NCBI GenBank assembly: GCA_964447405.1
Contig: CAYUSP010000003.1
Location: 558,001 to 622,000, forward strand
Direction: 5' to 3'
DNA from: JALNZF01 sp964447405
Lineage (GTDB): Bacteria > Nitrospirota > UBA9217
DNA: 64,000 nt
The position numbers and the translations under genes are program-made. Below the pieces are notes generated by a model. It was not told the origin of the DNA. It was given only the letters and a program-made list of their open reading frames with translations, and did no database searches. Position 1 is the stretch's first letter, and every line of letters starts with the position of its first letter. This document shows, one piece after another, positions 31,381-40,442 of this stretch.

Positions 31381-32889
31381 CTACCTCTTCTTCGATTTAC
31401 TCTGTCCCGGCTTCTCCGACTTCAGTCCCGCGGGATGGTCCTTCAGTGTCTGTTTCTCGGCTTCGCCCTTGAACCAATCGATTGGCCGCTCAGTCTGATC
31501 CTTGAACGCGCCAAGAGCCTGATCTCTCAGTTCCGCGGCCTCTGCATCAGCCTGCGACACCAGGATCTCGTCCACCACCTGGGGGCAGGACGCTACCGAG
31601 CCAGGCCGTGCCTCGATCTCCTCGCGAATGCTCGGCTCGAGTTTCGGGTCCTTGGCCATTGCCATCTTTAACTCGATGGAGAAATTCACATACCGTTCCA
31701 GCATGCGGAAGACCATGGAGTCGCCCATCGCTCCCGCAGTGCGGTCCTCGTCGGGCAATGGCGAGACCTTGCCGTTCTCGATCTTGGCGCGGCCCACCAT
31801 CTCGCACCCGGTGCCGTTGTCGGTGGTATACCCCAGATTATCGGTGATGACCGCCAGGACCGTGGGCACGTTCGCCAGGTCCCAGTGCGCCAGTAGTCCC
31901 ACCTCGCCATCCGGCAGAGGCTTGAGACAATCGATGCTCATGGCCAGAACTCGGGACCACGGGGGCACCGGCCTCGTACGCTTCCTCGAAGGCAGTCCCT
32001 TGACAACGCGGCGCAGAGAATCGTCGAAAAGGTTGGTGGCTGTCTCTGCCTCGCCGAGCACATTGACGCAATGCGACCCGGGGATATTCAGTATCTCCTG
32101 CACCATGGCATAGTAATCATCGCGGGTCACGACGCCGAACCTACCCCGGTAGCCACCCCCATCGCAGATCCGGCTCCCGGGAGGCAGCCGGAACCTCATC
32201 TTCTTCCGGCGGCATGCCTGAAAGAAATACACATACGCCGATGTTGCTCCGATGAGAGCTACAGGCACCCCGCTGGCCTCGGATTCGCGCAACGCTTTGA
32301 TCAAGGCGTTTACATCGATACCCGACTTCCCGAGCAGGAACATGCTGTCCGGGGTTCCGAAATGAAGTCGCGTCTGCTCCATCCCGATGGCCATGCCCAT
32401 GGACGGCGCCATCTCCGGGCTGGGTGCAAGGATCAGGATGCGGCATCGCTTGCCTTCTGTGAAATCAGGGAAAAGGTACGATTCGGTCATCATCCGGTTG
32501 GCCGAGAACACCAGGCGCTTCCCGTCCTCATCGCGAAAGATGCGGCCCCGCTGGGTCAGGCTGGTGGTTCCGCCGGTGAGGCACGACATCACCGATTTCT
32601 CAAGGGGAAAGGACGCAACCAGATGGGTCTTGAAGACGTCGTTGTACACCATGGGAATGTCCTGCCACTGAGAAATGTCTCCTGGCTTCACCTTTTTGAT
32701 ATCGCAGAATTCACGGAAAATCGTGTTCACCTCGTAGTGCAGGGCAAACATCCTGAGGCAGTAGTCATTGAAGTCCGGGACATTGGAATCCACGCCAGCT
32801 GCGATGAACTTGAGCACGTCCTCCGTCAGGCGATGCCGTTCGGCATCAGCTTCGGAAGCGCTCATGGGGGTAAAAGACTTTGTAGACAT
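31381..32889 (-). CDS. LuxE-like acyl-protein synthetase
   Basis: A 502-residue protein of the LuxE/phenylacetate-CoA ligase-like adenylating group. Recognisable parts are KVKPGDISQWQDIPMVYNDVFKTH, the P-loop-like MSCLTGGTTSLTQRGRIFRD, LIGATSAYVYFFQACRRKKMRFRLPPGSRICDGGGYRGRFG, and NVLGEAETATNLFDDSLRRVVKGLPSRKRTRPVPPWSRVLAM. LuxE activates fatty acids as acyl-AMP and transfers them to a cysteine. The C-terminus is Lys-rich and probably flexible. GGAGG lies upstream of the ATG. The gene lies between two paralogous B12-radical SAM genes on the same strand, suggesting that acyl activation and radical methylation or rearrangement belong to one pathway. That is inference; the acyl substrate is unknown. 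Confidence 0.78.
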   Translation of the reverse strand: MSTKSFTPMSASEADAERHRLTEDVLKFIAAGVDSNVPDFNDYCLRMFALHYEVNTIFREFCDIKKVKPGDISQWQDIPMVYNDVFKTHLVASFPLEKSVMSCLTGGTTSLTQRGRIFRDEDGKRLVFSANRMMTESYLFPDFTEGKRCRILILAPSPEMAPSMGMAIGMEQTRLHFGTPDSMFLLGKSGIDVNALIKALRESEASGVPVALIGATSAYVYFFQACRRKKMRFRLPPGSRICDGGGYRGRFGVVTRDDYYAMVQEILNIPGSHCVNVLGEAETATNLFDDSLRRVVKGLPSRKRTRPVPPWSRVLAMSIDCLKPLPDGEVGLLAHWDLANVPTVLAVITDNLGYTTDNGTGCEMVGRAKIENGKVSPLPDEDRTAGAMGDSMVFRMLERYVNFSIELKMAMAKDPKLEPSIREEIEARPGSVASCPQVVDEILVSQADAEAAELRDQALGAFKDQTERPIDWFKGEAEKQTLKDHPAGLKSEKPGQSKSKKR

Positions 32890-33089
32890 ACGTTCTTGCC
32901 TCCCGGTACATGATATTCTGATATGTATCCGGTATTAATAATGCAATAAATGCGCCTCCAACAGCAGTTAGTGCAGCCATGAAGCCTTTACATTTCAGCA
33001 GACTGCATGCCTCACTACAAGGTTTTCCGTCAACATAGCCATCAGAACGCATAAGAAATGAGCACCTGATTAACAATCAGGCAGCATGA

Positions 33090-34433
33090 TCACCTGATGC
33101 GTCTTTTCTCCCTCACTGCGTCCCGAGTGACCTTCCATTTTTCATATGCGATCTTATACCCGTGCCGCACCGGAATCTGGGACATAAGCGAAATGATGTG
33201 CGCATGGGGAAAAGCTTTCTTCGGTATCCTGAACATATGCCGCAGGACCCTCCCCAGCCGGAGCACTTCCAGTGAAGTCTCGTAGAACTGTTCCTCCCGT
33301 ACCTCGGGAGTCATTGCCGGATCCGGATGATCAAAAAGGGCATAGGCACCCGTATAATACTCCCAGCCCATCTCTTTATAGAGATAAGGCTCATACTGCT
33401 GGCGCAGTTTGGTCCCCGGATACGGTACGACCAGGGACGGGTGCATGCTCACGCCTAACCGGTCCGCCACGTCCACAGAGCGCTTAAAGTCATCCAGCGA
33501 ATCGTCCCGGCTTCCCAACATATAGAACAGCGACACATCGATGCCATGGTCCTTAATGGTGCGAACTGCTGCTTCCCGATCAACACCGATCTTGCCGTCA
33601 GCCTGGTAGGCTTTCAACCCTTCGTCCGTCATGGCATCCCAACCCACCCATGCGGTCAGCATGCCGCTCTCACGGGCGGCGTTCAACATGCGCTTGCCTG
33701 CTGCGGACATTACCGGGCGGAGACTGCCGAAACCCATCCATCTCTTCCCGCTTCCCTTGAGCGCGGTGAACAGGTCGATGGCGCGCTGCTCCTTGCCTGT
33801 CCACCAGATGTTCTCATCGCCGTTAATGTACATCTTCTCCGGGATCGCAGCCACATCGCGCACCACGTGGTCAATGGGACGAAACCGGATCTTTTCTCCC
33901 CAGAACGGTTTGACCGAGCAAAACGTGCAATTGTACGGGCATCCGCGTGAAGTATTCACGACCCGGAATTGGTGCTTGCGTTTCCCCCGCAAATGCCCGT
34001 AAAGCGGTGTGGGGAGGTCATCCAGTTCGATCCGCTCACCCTTGTAAAATGGCTTCAGTTGACCAGCGCGGAAGTCCTTCAGCACCTGAGGCCAGGCCGA
34101 CTCAGCTTCGCCGATCACCACCGCATCGCCGTGGGATTTGGCTTCCTCGGGCATGGCGGATGCGTGTATATTGCCGAACACGACTTTGATGCCCCGCGCA
34201 CGCAATTTTTCCGCGATCCTATAACCCGGGACGGCGGTCGGCGTCAGGATACTGATCGCTGCAAGGTCGCATTCCAGGGTTTCAAGAGCCTCGGGATCAG
34301 CGCTGGCACTGATAAGCTCGATCTCGATGCCCGGGTCCTCTCTACGGGTTAGCGCGGCAAGATATTCCAGAATCGGAGGCGCTATCGGCGCCCAGCCGAA
34401 CGGCAAGGGGGGGAAAATGATGCAAAGTTTCAT
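33090..34433 (-). CDS. B12-binding radical SAM protein, paralogue without membrane domain
   Basis: A 447-residue protein. It opens with CIIFPPLPFGWAPIAPPILEYLAALTRRE and VVFGNIHASAMPEEAKSHGDAVVIGEAE, then the radical SAM motif SRGCPYNCTFCSVKPFWGEKIRFRPI, INGDENIWWTGKEQRAIDLF and YMLGSRDDSLDDFKRS. It matches the 29594-31375 protein over its whole length (shared PPILEYLAALT, RGCPY.CTFCSV, WMGFG/WYGFG, ESGM/LFSVWVGW) but lacks the C-terminal membrane helices. The two flank the LuxE-like gene. They may be two successive catalysts or a duplicated enzyme with different substrate ranges. Confidence 0.86.
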   Translation of the reverse strand: MKLCIIFPPLPFGWAPIAPPILEYLAALTRREDPGIEIELISASADPEALETLECDLAAISILTPTAVPGYRIAEKLRARGIKVVFGNIHASAMPEEAKSHGDAVVIGEAESAWPQVLKDFRAGQLKPFYKGERIELDDLPTPLYGHLRGKRKHQFRVVNTSRGCPYNCTFCSVKPFWGEKIRFRPIDHVVRDVAAIPEKMYINGDENIWWTGKEQRAIDLFTALKGSGKRWMGFGSLRPVMSAAGKRMLNAARESGMLTAWVGWDAMTDEGLKAYQADGKIGVDREAAVRTIKDHGIDVSLFYMLGSRDDSLDDFKRSVDVADRLGVSMHPSLVVPYPGTKLRQQYEPYLYKEMGWEYYTGAYALFDHPDPAMTPEVREEQFYETSLEVLRLGRVLRHMFRIPKKAFPHAHIISLMSQIPVRHGYKIAYEKWKVTRDAVREKRRIR

Positions 34434-34796
34434 AAGGATAATCCAACTTTCAATCGTAGGCGATCAGTACGAAGTCATCAGTTGATAATGGTTGTTGAAA
34501 ACAGCCAGTTTTCAACGGACTTCGGTCCGCATTTGGCGAAAATTCCATTTGATGCCGATTCTCTTCTTGCATCTTTTCATGAATGTCTTGATCACTGTCT
34601 TTTCATTTGCGATCTTCTCAGATAGCGCGTCATGGTCATCAGTTTTTTAATATTTTGAGATCACGGCAAAGAACGCAACGAGTTGTATCTTAACTCGAAT
34701 GCGGAACTCATTGCAATACTTATGAACGGCCTTCTGTACGCAGTGTCGAATAATGATGAGCGAAGAAGTTCGCGTTACTCTTGTAAGTATGTACGC
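34434..34796. other. Intergenic region with one stable hairpin
   Basis: 363 bases without a convincing gene between the radical SAM gene and the first TMTC-like gene, both on the minus strand. A short hairpin, CGGAC-TTCG-GTCCG (34516-34529), forms a C(UUCG)G tetraloop. A minus-strand frame of about 40 residues (ending KRIGIKWNFRQMRTEVR) is open but lacks a credible start; it may be a gene remnant. Composition is AT-richer than the neighbours. Confidence 0.5.
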
Positions 34797-36437
34797 TCAC
34801 CTACTCGAAAGCTCGCGCACTCTACCCTCTGCAAAAGGGATCATCCTGTCAAGTTCATTGACCGGCACTTCCAGAAAAAGTCGATAATCCGTCAACGCTT
34901 CATTGAGCATCCCGAGCTTTTCAAAAGCAATGCCTCTGTTTAGTATCGCTTCAGCGTCATTAATATTCAGTTTTACCGCTTCGTTATAGTATCGGATGGC
35001 TCCTGCAAAGTCTTGTTTAAGAAAACGGACATATCCCAGTTGCGTATGCAACCGTGGAAAAACCGGATCATGAGAGAGCGCTTTCATAAATTCTTTTTCA
35101 GCTGCATCGAGGTCGCCAACCTTGTCAAGATAGGCGCACCCAAGGTTATGATAGCCGAAGGCGCGGTCCGGATACAGATCAATTATTCTGGTGAAGAGCG
35201 CCACATCGCTTTTCCAATAGGTAGTGCCGGCTACCGACAAGCCCGCCATCACAAACAGTACGATCATGGCAGCGGCTGTTTTGTATCTTCGAAACCCTGT
35301 GCCGGGAGGAACCGCCATCTTGATCTGGTCGGCCAAAATGATCCATAGCCCTATTGCCGGAGCATACAAGTAGCGATCAGCAAGAGGGGCGCTGGGGAAT
35401 GCAATGACGCCGCTTACCGGCAATAAGAAGACAACGAACCATGCCAGCCCGAAGAGCGTAGTCGCGCTCCTTCCACGGGTAAGCAGCCATCCAAGCAGTG
35501 AAATTATGCAAATCCACGCCAGAGCGAGCGGAAGAGCCAGTAGATGGAAATCGTCGGGAACAAAATACTTCGCGCTAATCGAAACAGGCCAGAGCACCGA
35601 CAGGAGGTATCGGGGTATTATATAGATATTATCCAGAAGTCGCGGTCCAAGTCCTTGCAGTATCTCCATGTGCACCCCGGCGCCGGACAGCGCATTGAAC
35701 CGCAATAGTGAATACGCCAGGGCAGCACCCGCATAGAGGATCAGTCGCGCAACAGCCTGGTACAGCCCGCCAGGCGCGGCATCCTGGTACGCCTTGAATT
35801 CCATCGCGATGATAAAAGGAAGGATCGCAAAGGCCATCTCCTTGGCCAAGAGCCCCGCCAGAAAGAACAGTGCTGCAAATAATGCGAGGATTATTCTTTT
35901 GTGATGGATGCTCTTGCGGTGAAGCAGGTAGGTGAGAAGAGCACAGAGACAGGCGAGCATCGTATTGCGGCCGCCGGAAAGGAAGTTCACGCTTTCCACG
36001 TTTATCGGATGGACCGCGAACAGGAGTCCGGCCAGAAGCGCCGCGGACGCATCCTGGAGAAGCGATCTTGCAAGAAAATACACCAGTAAAGCATTGGCAG
36101 CGTGCAGCAGGACGTTGACAAAATGCATCCAAAAAGGATCGAGCCCATGCAAGCGTTCTTCCACCAGGAACGTAAGAAGGGCCACGGGGCGGTAATAGGG
36201 TGTTAATTCGGTTTTACTTGCGGTATCGACCCGGTTATACAGTGAACCGACCGAAGCGCGCAATGCCTGGTTGTTCTTGATGACATTCTCATCATCCCAA
36301 ACAAAGCCATTACACAGAGAGTTCGTGAAGACAAGAAATGCGACAGCCGCGATAATAAGTCCGAATGCAAGATCACGCATTTCCTCTCCGATCGTCTGGA
36401 GCGCCCATGATCTGTTCCTGAGGTAAAAGGGAGTCAT
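34797..36437 (-). CDS. TMTC-like GT-C membrane protein with C-terminal TPRs (copy 1)
   Basis: A 546-residue protein with about nine or more membrane helices. After helix 1 the first outer loop has the acidic motif NGFVWDDENVIKNN, the place where GT-C glycosyltransferases carry catalytic Asp/Glu. Then RPVALLTFLVEERLHGLDPFWMHFVNVLLHAANALLVYFLAR, HPINVESVNFLSGGRNTM, GLLAKEMAFAILP and LADRYLYAPAIGLW follow the TMTC pattern. Residues about 410-530 are TPR repeats (FGYHNLGCAYLDKVGDLDAAEKEFMKAL and following). Animal TMTC proteins transfer mannose to proteins; bacterial relatives are largely unstudied. AAGGAG lies 9 bases before the ATG. It is paralogous to three other genes in this window. Confidence 0.85.
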   Translation of the reverse strand: MTPFYLRNRSWALQTIGEEMRDLAFGLIIAAVAFLVFTNSLCNGFVWDDENVIKNNQALRASVGSLYNRVDTASKTELTPYYRPVALLTFLVEERLHGLDPFWMHFVNVLLHAANALLVYFLARSLLQDASAALLAGLLFAVHPINVESVNFLSGGRNTMLACLCALLTYLLHRKSIHHKRIILALFAALFFLAGLLAKEMAFAILPFIIAMEFKAYQDAAPGGLYQAVARLILYAGAALAYSLLRFNALSGAGVHMEILQGLGPRLLDNIYIIPRYLLSVLWPVSISAKYFVPDDFHLLALPLALAWICIISLLGWLLTRGRSATTLFGLAWFVVFLLPVSGVIAFPSAPLADRYLYAPAIGLWIILADQIKMAVPPGTGFRRYKTAAAMIVLFVMAGLSVAGTTYWKSDVALFTRIIDLYPDRAFGYHNLGCAYLDKVGDLDAAEKEFMKALSHDPVFPRLHTQLGYVRFLKQDFAGAIRYYNEAVKLNINDAEAILNRGIAFEKLGMLNEALTDYRLFLEVPVNELDRMIPFAEGRVRELSSR

Positions 36438-36558
36438 CTGCGGACACTCCTTTTCGATGGAACCGTCGCCAAGCGTCTTTCGATCAAATCACAAAGGATC
36501 GTGATGCCTGCCAATCGGGTTTCCCCGTTTTTCGTGGTGCTGCCAAGGGGAAAACAAT

Positions 36559-38205
36559 TCATCTCGCTAATTCGTGCACCTTCGCTTCTGCATATTCCCG
36601 GGATCCCTGCAGATCGTTCTGACCCGGGATAGTCAGATAGAATTCATAATCCGAAAGAGCTTCTTCGTACCTGCCCATTTGTTCATAGGTGATCCCCCGG
36701 TTGATACGCGCCTCTCTGTCCAATGGGTAGTAGCGAAGCTCTTCTGATAAGTACTGCAACGCTCCATCAAAATCTCTCCGCTGCAAACGCAGATATCCCA
36801 GAAGCGCCTGCACAGTGGGTGCTGAGGGGTCCAAGACCAGGACCTGTTCAAGGTTCTGTTCGGCCGTCTTCAGATCATTCGGCCCATTCCTGGCAAGATA
36901 TGCCCTGCCGAGATTAAAATATCCATGCGCATTTTCCGGATACTGTTCAACCATACGGGAGAAAAGCGTCAGATCGCTTTTCCAGTCTAGATTGCGCCAC
37001 GCAGTCAAAGCGGCAGCCGTGATAATAACGATCGCTATAAAAACAACTGCATATCGTCTGACTATTTTTTTTTCGCTGCGGAATAGTCCCGACAACTGAT
37101 CGGCAGTAAGTATCCACAGCCCGATCGCGGGCAGATAAACATACCGGTCAGCCATCTCTATGATCGAGAAGTAGAAAATACCGCTCACCGGAATCCAGAA
37201 CGCTGCAAGCCAGAATAGCCCGAAGAACGCGGGCCTGCTGCCACCCCGTTTTAGCAGCCATGCAATACATGCGATCACGCAAGCCCACCCAGCAACAAGC
37301 TGCGGGGCGATGGCGAGAAGTTCACCGGGAACGGCGTATCTTGGTGAAAGCGCCGTTGGCCAGACGATCGTCAACAGATATTGGGGAATGATGTAAATAT
37401 TGTTTAAAATGCGTTCCGCGAAACCCGGGATGATGTACAACTCATGCAGTTTCCGGGCACCTAATCCGGGAATGAGACCTGTTTGAAGGCCAAGCCCGGA
37501 AAGTGTCCACCATCGTAATAAAAGGTAGCCTGCCAATGCCACCGCATAGGGAGCCAATCTCATAACTGACCTTGACCATGCATGCGACCCTTTTCCTCGA
37601 AGTGATGACCACTCTTGCGCTACAATGAACGGCAATACCATCAATGCGAACTCTTTCGAGAAAAGGCCGGCCAGAAAGAGAAGCGCGCCCGCGAATGCAT
37701 GCGATAGATTATCCCGGGCTATGCTTCGCTGATGCGCCAGGTATGCCATAAGAACGAACAGAGATGCCAGCATGGTGTTTCGACCGCCTGACAGATAATT
37801 TACACTCTCGGCATGAATAGGATGAACCACAAAGAGAAGGCTTGCAATAAGTGCGGGGCGATAGTCTTTAAAAAGGGACCTGGCTAGAAGGTAAACAAGG
37901 AAGGCATTGACAGCGTGCAGCAATACATTGATAAGATGCATCAGAAATGGATCGAATCCATGCAGCCGCCCCTCGACAGCGAAAGTCTGGTAGGTAAGTG
38001 GACGATAAAAGGGAAGGATCTGCGTATCACTGATTGAATCAATCGTGTTGAAAAGCGATAGCGGAGAACCTTGCAGCACAGGATTGTGAAGAATAACAAC
38101 AGGGTCATCCGCTACAAAACCGTTTCCGAGAGAGTTTGCGTAAACCATACATGCAACAGCAGCAACTGCCAAACCCCTGATCCAGTCTTTTTGTGTTTCA
38201 TCCAT
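36559..38205 (-). CDS. TMTC-like GT-C membrane protein with C-terminal TPRs (copy 2)
   Basis: A 548-residue paralogue of the gene downstream. The acidic loop reads NGFVADDPVVILHNP, with alanine in place of tryptophan before the DD pair. RPLTYQTFAVEGRLHGFDPFLMHLINVLLHAVNAFLVYLLARS, HPIHAESVNYLSGGRNTM and MADRYVYLPAIGLW match the family. TPR units begin near HGYFNLGRAYLARNGPNDLKTAEQNLEQVLVLDP. An insertion around residues 250-275 (GLQTGLIPGLGARKLHELYIIPGF) is not found in the other copies. The start codon is inside an 11-base-pair stem whose loop holds the AGAGG ribosome binding site, so initiation may be controlled. Likely role: transfer of a lipid-linked sugar or other group at the periplasmic side (inference). 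Confidence 0.85.
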   Translation of the reverse strand: MDETQKDWIRGLAVAAVACMVYANSLGNGFVADDPVVILHNPVLQGSPLSLFNTIDSISDTQILPFYRPLTYQTFAVEGRLHGFDPFLMHLINVLLHAVNAFLVYLLARSLFKDYRPALIASLLFVVHPIHAESVNYLSGGRNTMLASLFVLMAYLAHQRSIARDNLSHAFAGALLFLAGLFSKEFALMVLPFIVAQEWSSLRGKGSHAWSRSVMRLAPYAVALAGYLLLRWWTLSGLGLQTGLIPGLGARKLHELYIIPGFAERILNNIYIIPQYLLTIVWPTALSPRYAVPGELLAIAPQLVAGWACVIACIAWLLKRGGSRPAFFGLFWLAAFWIPVSGIFYFSIIEMADRYVYLPAIGLWILTADQLSGLFRSEKKIVRRYAVVFIAIVIITAAALTAWRNLDWKSDLTLFSRMVEQYPENAHGYFNLGRAYLARNGPNDLKTAEQNLEQVLVLDPSAPTVQALLGYLRLQRRDFDGALQYLSEELRYYPLDREARINRGITYEQMGRYEEALSDYEFYLTIPGQNDLQGSREYAEAKVHELAR

Positions 38206-38235
38206 ACAGGACCGTTCCTCTGAGGTCCTGTATGG
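38202..38235. promoter_or_regulatory. Stem-loop over the start codon of TMTC-like copy 2
   Basis: Perfect 11-base arms CCATACAGGAC (38202-38212) and GTCCTGTATGG (38225-38235) around a 12-base loop. On the minus-strand mRNA the stem includes the ATG (38205-38203) and the loop contains the AGAGGAA ribosome binding site. This could be an RNA hairpin that limits translation, or a palindromic protein-binding site. Confidence 0.6.
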
Positions 38236-38588
38236 AATAGATCATCAGGACCATGCCTTTGGCGATGCGAAAGGAGTACTCCTGCAAGTGCCTTTCAGGT
38301 ATGCATTCAGCATCTATGTCGGGCATGATGCAGTTGCTCATGGTTTAGAATACTCCATTTTGAGGCTAAAGTGAATAACAACGATATACCGCGGGCCGCG
38401 CTATCCAGATAGTGCCATAACGCTGGACACTCCATTGCTGCAATATCCTTTGGTTCGGTGGAGCATATCGCCCCATGACACAACCCGGTGCGGATTGCGC
38501 GGAGACGAATCAGCGGATAGCGTCACGCCTGCGCATCGTGGTATAATGAACACCACTAATCCGAACGCTCCGCGTCTGAGGCAAAGCC
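38236..38588. other. Divergent intergenic region
   Basis: About 350 bases between TMTC-like copy 2 (minus) and the SGNH hydrolase gene (plus). Apart from the stem-loop at its left edge and a TATAAT at 38542-38547, I see no gene and no strong repeat. A GC-rich block GCGGGCCGCG lies near 38391. Confidence 0.5.
38542..38547 (+). promoter_or_regulatory. Candidate -10 box for the SGNH hydrolase gene
   Basis: TATAAT, 42 bases upstream of the ATG at 38589. The -35 region is poorly matched (GCGTCA-like). A ribosome binding site (GAGG) follows at about 38578. Confidence 0.4.
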
Positions 38589-39695
38589 ATGCATCTGAAG
38601 CGTATCTGCTTTTACCTTGTCGTCATCACACCGGCATTCTTCCTGGTCGTCCTTGCGATCCTTGTCGGACGCGACCTCCATGACCTGCGGTCGCTCAGTA
38701 TGGAGCGGATCACGCTTGATCTGCAGGCCCGTATGGCAAAACGGGAACCGAAATCCTTCCCCCTGCCTGATGCTGTTTATACCCTCGATCCTGCAAAGAA
38801 GACCATCTTCATGTTCGGTGAATCGTCCCTGGTCCTGTCTGACGGCGGGACCTTTCCGGACTACGTGGGACAGCGATCGGCACGTCTGCAGACGGTCAAC
38901 TTCGGGGTCAGCGGGATCGATTCCCTTTCGGTGCGGCAGCGGATCAAGGAGGTGCTTCAAGCAGCCAGACCGGATGTCATCGTCCTCTATTATGGGCACA
39001 ACGACTATAATAATCCCTACAACGGATTCATCATGCCGACGTACTTCAAGAAATTCGATGAACTGCTCGCCCTCCCCTATCTCCTTCACGACAAGGACCG
39101 GCCGGAAGGCGTGATCCTTTCGAACGATTGGTACTGGTATTCGCGACTCATCCGTCCGCGGTTGATCCGGACGTTCGAGCGGTTTCATCTGCTCGATATT
39201 AACAGCGATGACTATACGCCGGTCAATCAGCTCATCCTGGAGAACTTCATCGTCAATAATGAAGAGATCCTGGCGATGGCGGCGGCAAAGAAGATCCCGG
39301 TCGTGCTGATCACTCCCGTTGGCAACCTCCGGGCGGAACCGTTCGGGGACGTCCACACGACAACCGCCCTGTATCTGCGGGGCATGTCGTCGCCTCATTA
39401 CCGTGAATCCCTTGACTTATTGAAACAGGCACGCGACGCGGAATTATTCACTTATGACCTGCGGGCCAAGAGCCCGCTCATCGACTATCTACGACAGTTG
39501 AAACGGCCTGGTGTCCATGTGCTGGACCTGGAGGAAAAGCTGGAGGCATTGCATTTTGAGTTCGGTTACGGGGAGTTCCTCGATTATTTCCACTTCAGCG
39601 ACCGGACACACCGAATGCTGGCCGGGATCATCTACGATTTCATGGTAGAACGACATCTGACGGTGCCAGAGCGGAGGAGTAATGGAGAGCACTGA
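38589..39695 (+). CDS. SGNH/GDSL-like hydrolase, membrane anchored
   Basis: A 368-residue protein with an N-terminal signal-anchor (ICFYLVVITPAFFLVVLAILVG). The SGNH blocks are visible: block I as MFGESS (77-80, nucleophile Ser 79; Glu in place of the usual Asp), block II Gly in NFGVSGIDS, block III as YYGHNDYNN (Asn 138), and block V as DYFHFS (Asp 332, His 335). Such enzymes often remove or transfer acyl groups on surface polysaccharides. It is the only plus-strand gene beside the SxtIJK-like cassette and the TMTC-like genes, which fits glycan decoration; this is inference. GAGG lies 9 bases before the ATG. Confidence 0.85.
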   Translation: MHLKRICFYLVVITPAFFLVVLAILVGRDLHDLRSLSMERITLDLQARMAKREPKSFPLPDAVYTLDPAKKTIFMFGESSLVLSDGGTFPDYVGQRSARLQTVNFGVSGIDSLSVRQRIKEVLQAARPDVIVLYYGHNDYNNPYNGFIMPTYFKKFDELLALPYLLHDKDRPEGVILSNDWYWYSRLIRPRLIRTFERFHLLDINSDDYTPVNQLILENFIVNNEEILAMAAAKKIPVVLITPVGNLRAEPFGDVHTTTALYLRGMSSPHYRESLDLLKQARDAELFTYDLRAKSPLIDYLRQLKRPGVHVLDLEEKLEALHFEFGYGEFLDYFHFSDRTHRMLAGIIYDFMVERHLTVPERRSNGEH

Positions 39696-39718
39696 TCCAG
39701 CCGCTCTTTATTGAAAAG

Positions 39719-39877
39719 TCAGAATAACGTATAGATGAATGGAGCGACCGCTGAACCGGATGTCAGGAATATTACTGCGCCCAGCAGAACAAGGAATATG
39801 ATGACCGGTATGAGCCACCATTTTTTTCTTATCTTCATGAATTCCCAGAGCTCGCAAATGATCGCCAGTTTCCCCAT
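39719..39877 (-). CDS. DUF5989 family protein, SxtK-like
   Basis: A 52-residue protein: MGKLAIICELWEFMKIRKKWW followed by one membrane helix and the end SAVAPFIYTLF. The W-x-F..RKKWW and APFIYTLF ends are typical of DUF5989, to which SxtK of saxitoxin clusters belongs. GGGAG precedes the ATG at 39877; a longer reading from 39910 is less likely. It is the third gene, after the SxtI-like carbamoyltransferase and the SxtJ-like protein, in the same order as sxtIJK. Its role is unknown. Confidence 0.85.
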   Translation of the reverse strand: MGKLAIICELWEFMKIRKKWWLIPVIIFLVLLGAVIFLTSGSAVAPFIYTLF

Positions 39878-39986
39878 ATTCACTCCCGTCCGTATAGAGA
39901 CCGCGCACATTTGTGCCCGGACGTAAACGCCGTCGATCTTATCTTGACTTCAAACCCTTCCCGGCTTGGCGACCGATCGTCAGACG

Positions 39987-40442
39987 TTAAAACTGCTTTT
40001 TATACTGTTTCTTATCACCGACTGCATCGCGTTTTTTCCAGTAGCTCGTTGAATCCTTATTGATACGTTGATCAAGCACGTCCTTTCTCATTATGTTCAT
40101 CAGGAGGCCGATCGGCGTCACCAAAATCCAGTATGCCAGCGTAAGCAGGATGCGTGTTGAGGTCCATCCAAGCGCAAGCGCGAGCAGCATCCAGAACCGA
40201 TAGGGCCGGCACAAGGATCGAGGTGCAATGAGCCCGGACAGCAGCATGAACGCTCCAGCTGCTGCAATGTACCAGCCGACCTGATATCCTCGCCACAGCA
40301 TGGCCGCTGACACACCTCCGGCCAAACCCGCACACTGCAGCCCGAACCGCCGCAAGGAACGAACAGAACTATCAAGTCTCGACAGTTCCTCCTGTATCTC
40401 CCGGATCACGAAGGCATCACCGGCGTTGGCGGATTCGCACAT
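39987..40442 (-). CDS. SxtJ family membrane protein
   Basis: A 151-residue protein. A helical, charged N-terminus (GDAFVIREIQEELSRLDSSVRSLRRFGLQ) is followed by three hydrophobic segments: LAGGVSAAMLWRGYQVGWYIAAAGAFMLLSGLI, FWMLLALALGWTSTRILLTLAYWILVTPIGLLM and a polar end with DSTSYWKKRDAVGDKKQYKKQF. The YW..R tail and IG...N..R.D segment are characteristic of SxtJ. The ATG at 40442 overlaps the end of the carbamoyltransferase gene by 37 bases; the reading frame continues further upstream but has no supported start there. It probably forms a complex with the carbamoyltransferase and the DUF5989 protein. Confidence 0.85.
   Translation of the reverse strand: MCESANAGDAFVIREIQEELSRLDSSVRSLRRFGLQCAGLAGGVSAAMLWRGYQVGWYIAAAGAFMLLSGLIAPRSLCRPYRFWMLLALALGWTSTRILLTLAYWILVTPIGLLMNIMRKDVLDQRINKDSTSYWKKRDAVGDKKQYKKQF

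Noticed and set aside
32071..32913. 280-residue plus-strand frame opposite the LuxE-like gene
   Set aside because: Composition is rich in His, Arg and Pro as expected of an antisense shadow; no start signal.
38556..39398. 280-residue minus-strand frame opposite the SGNH hydrolase gene
   Set aside because: Shadow of a gene with intact SGNH blocks; protein is highly charged without a fold pattern.
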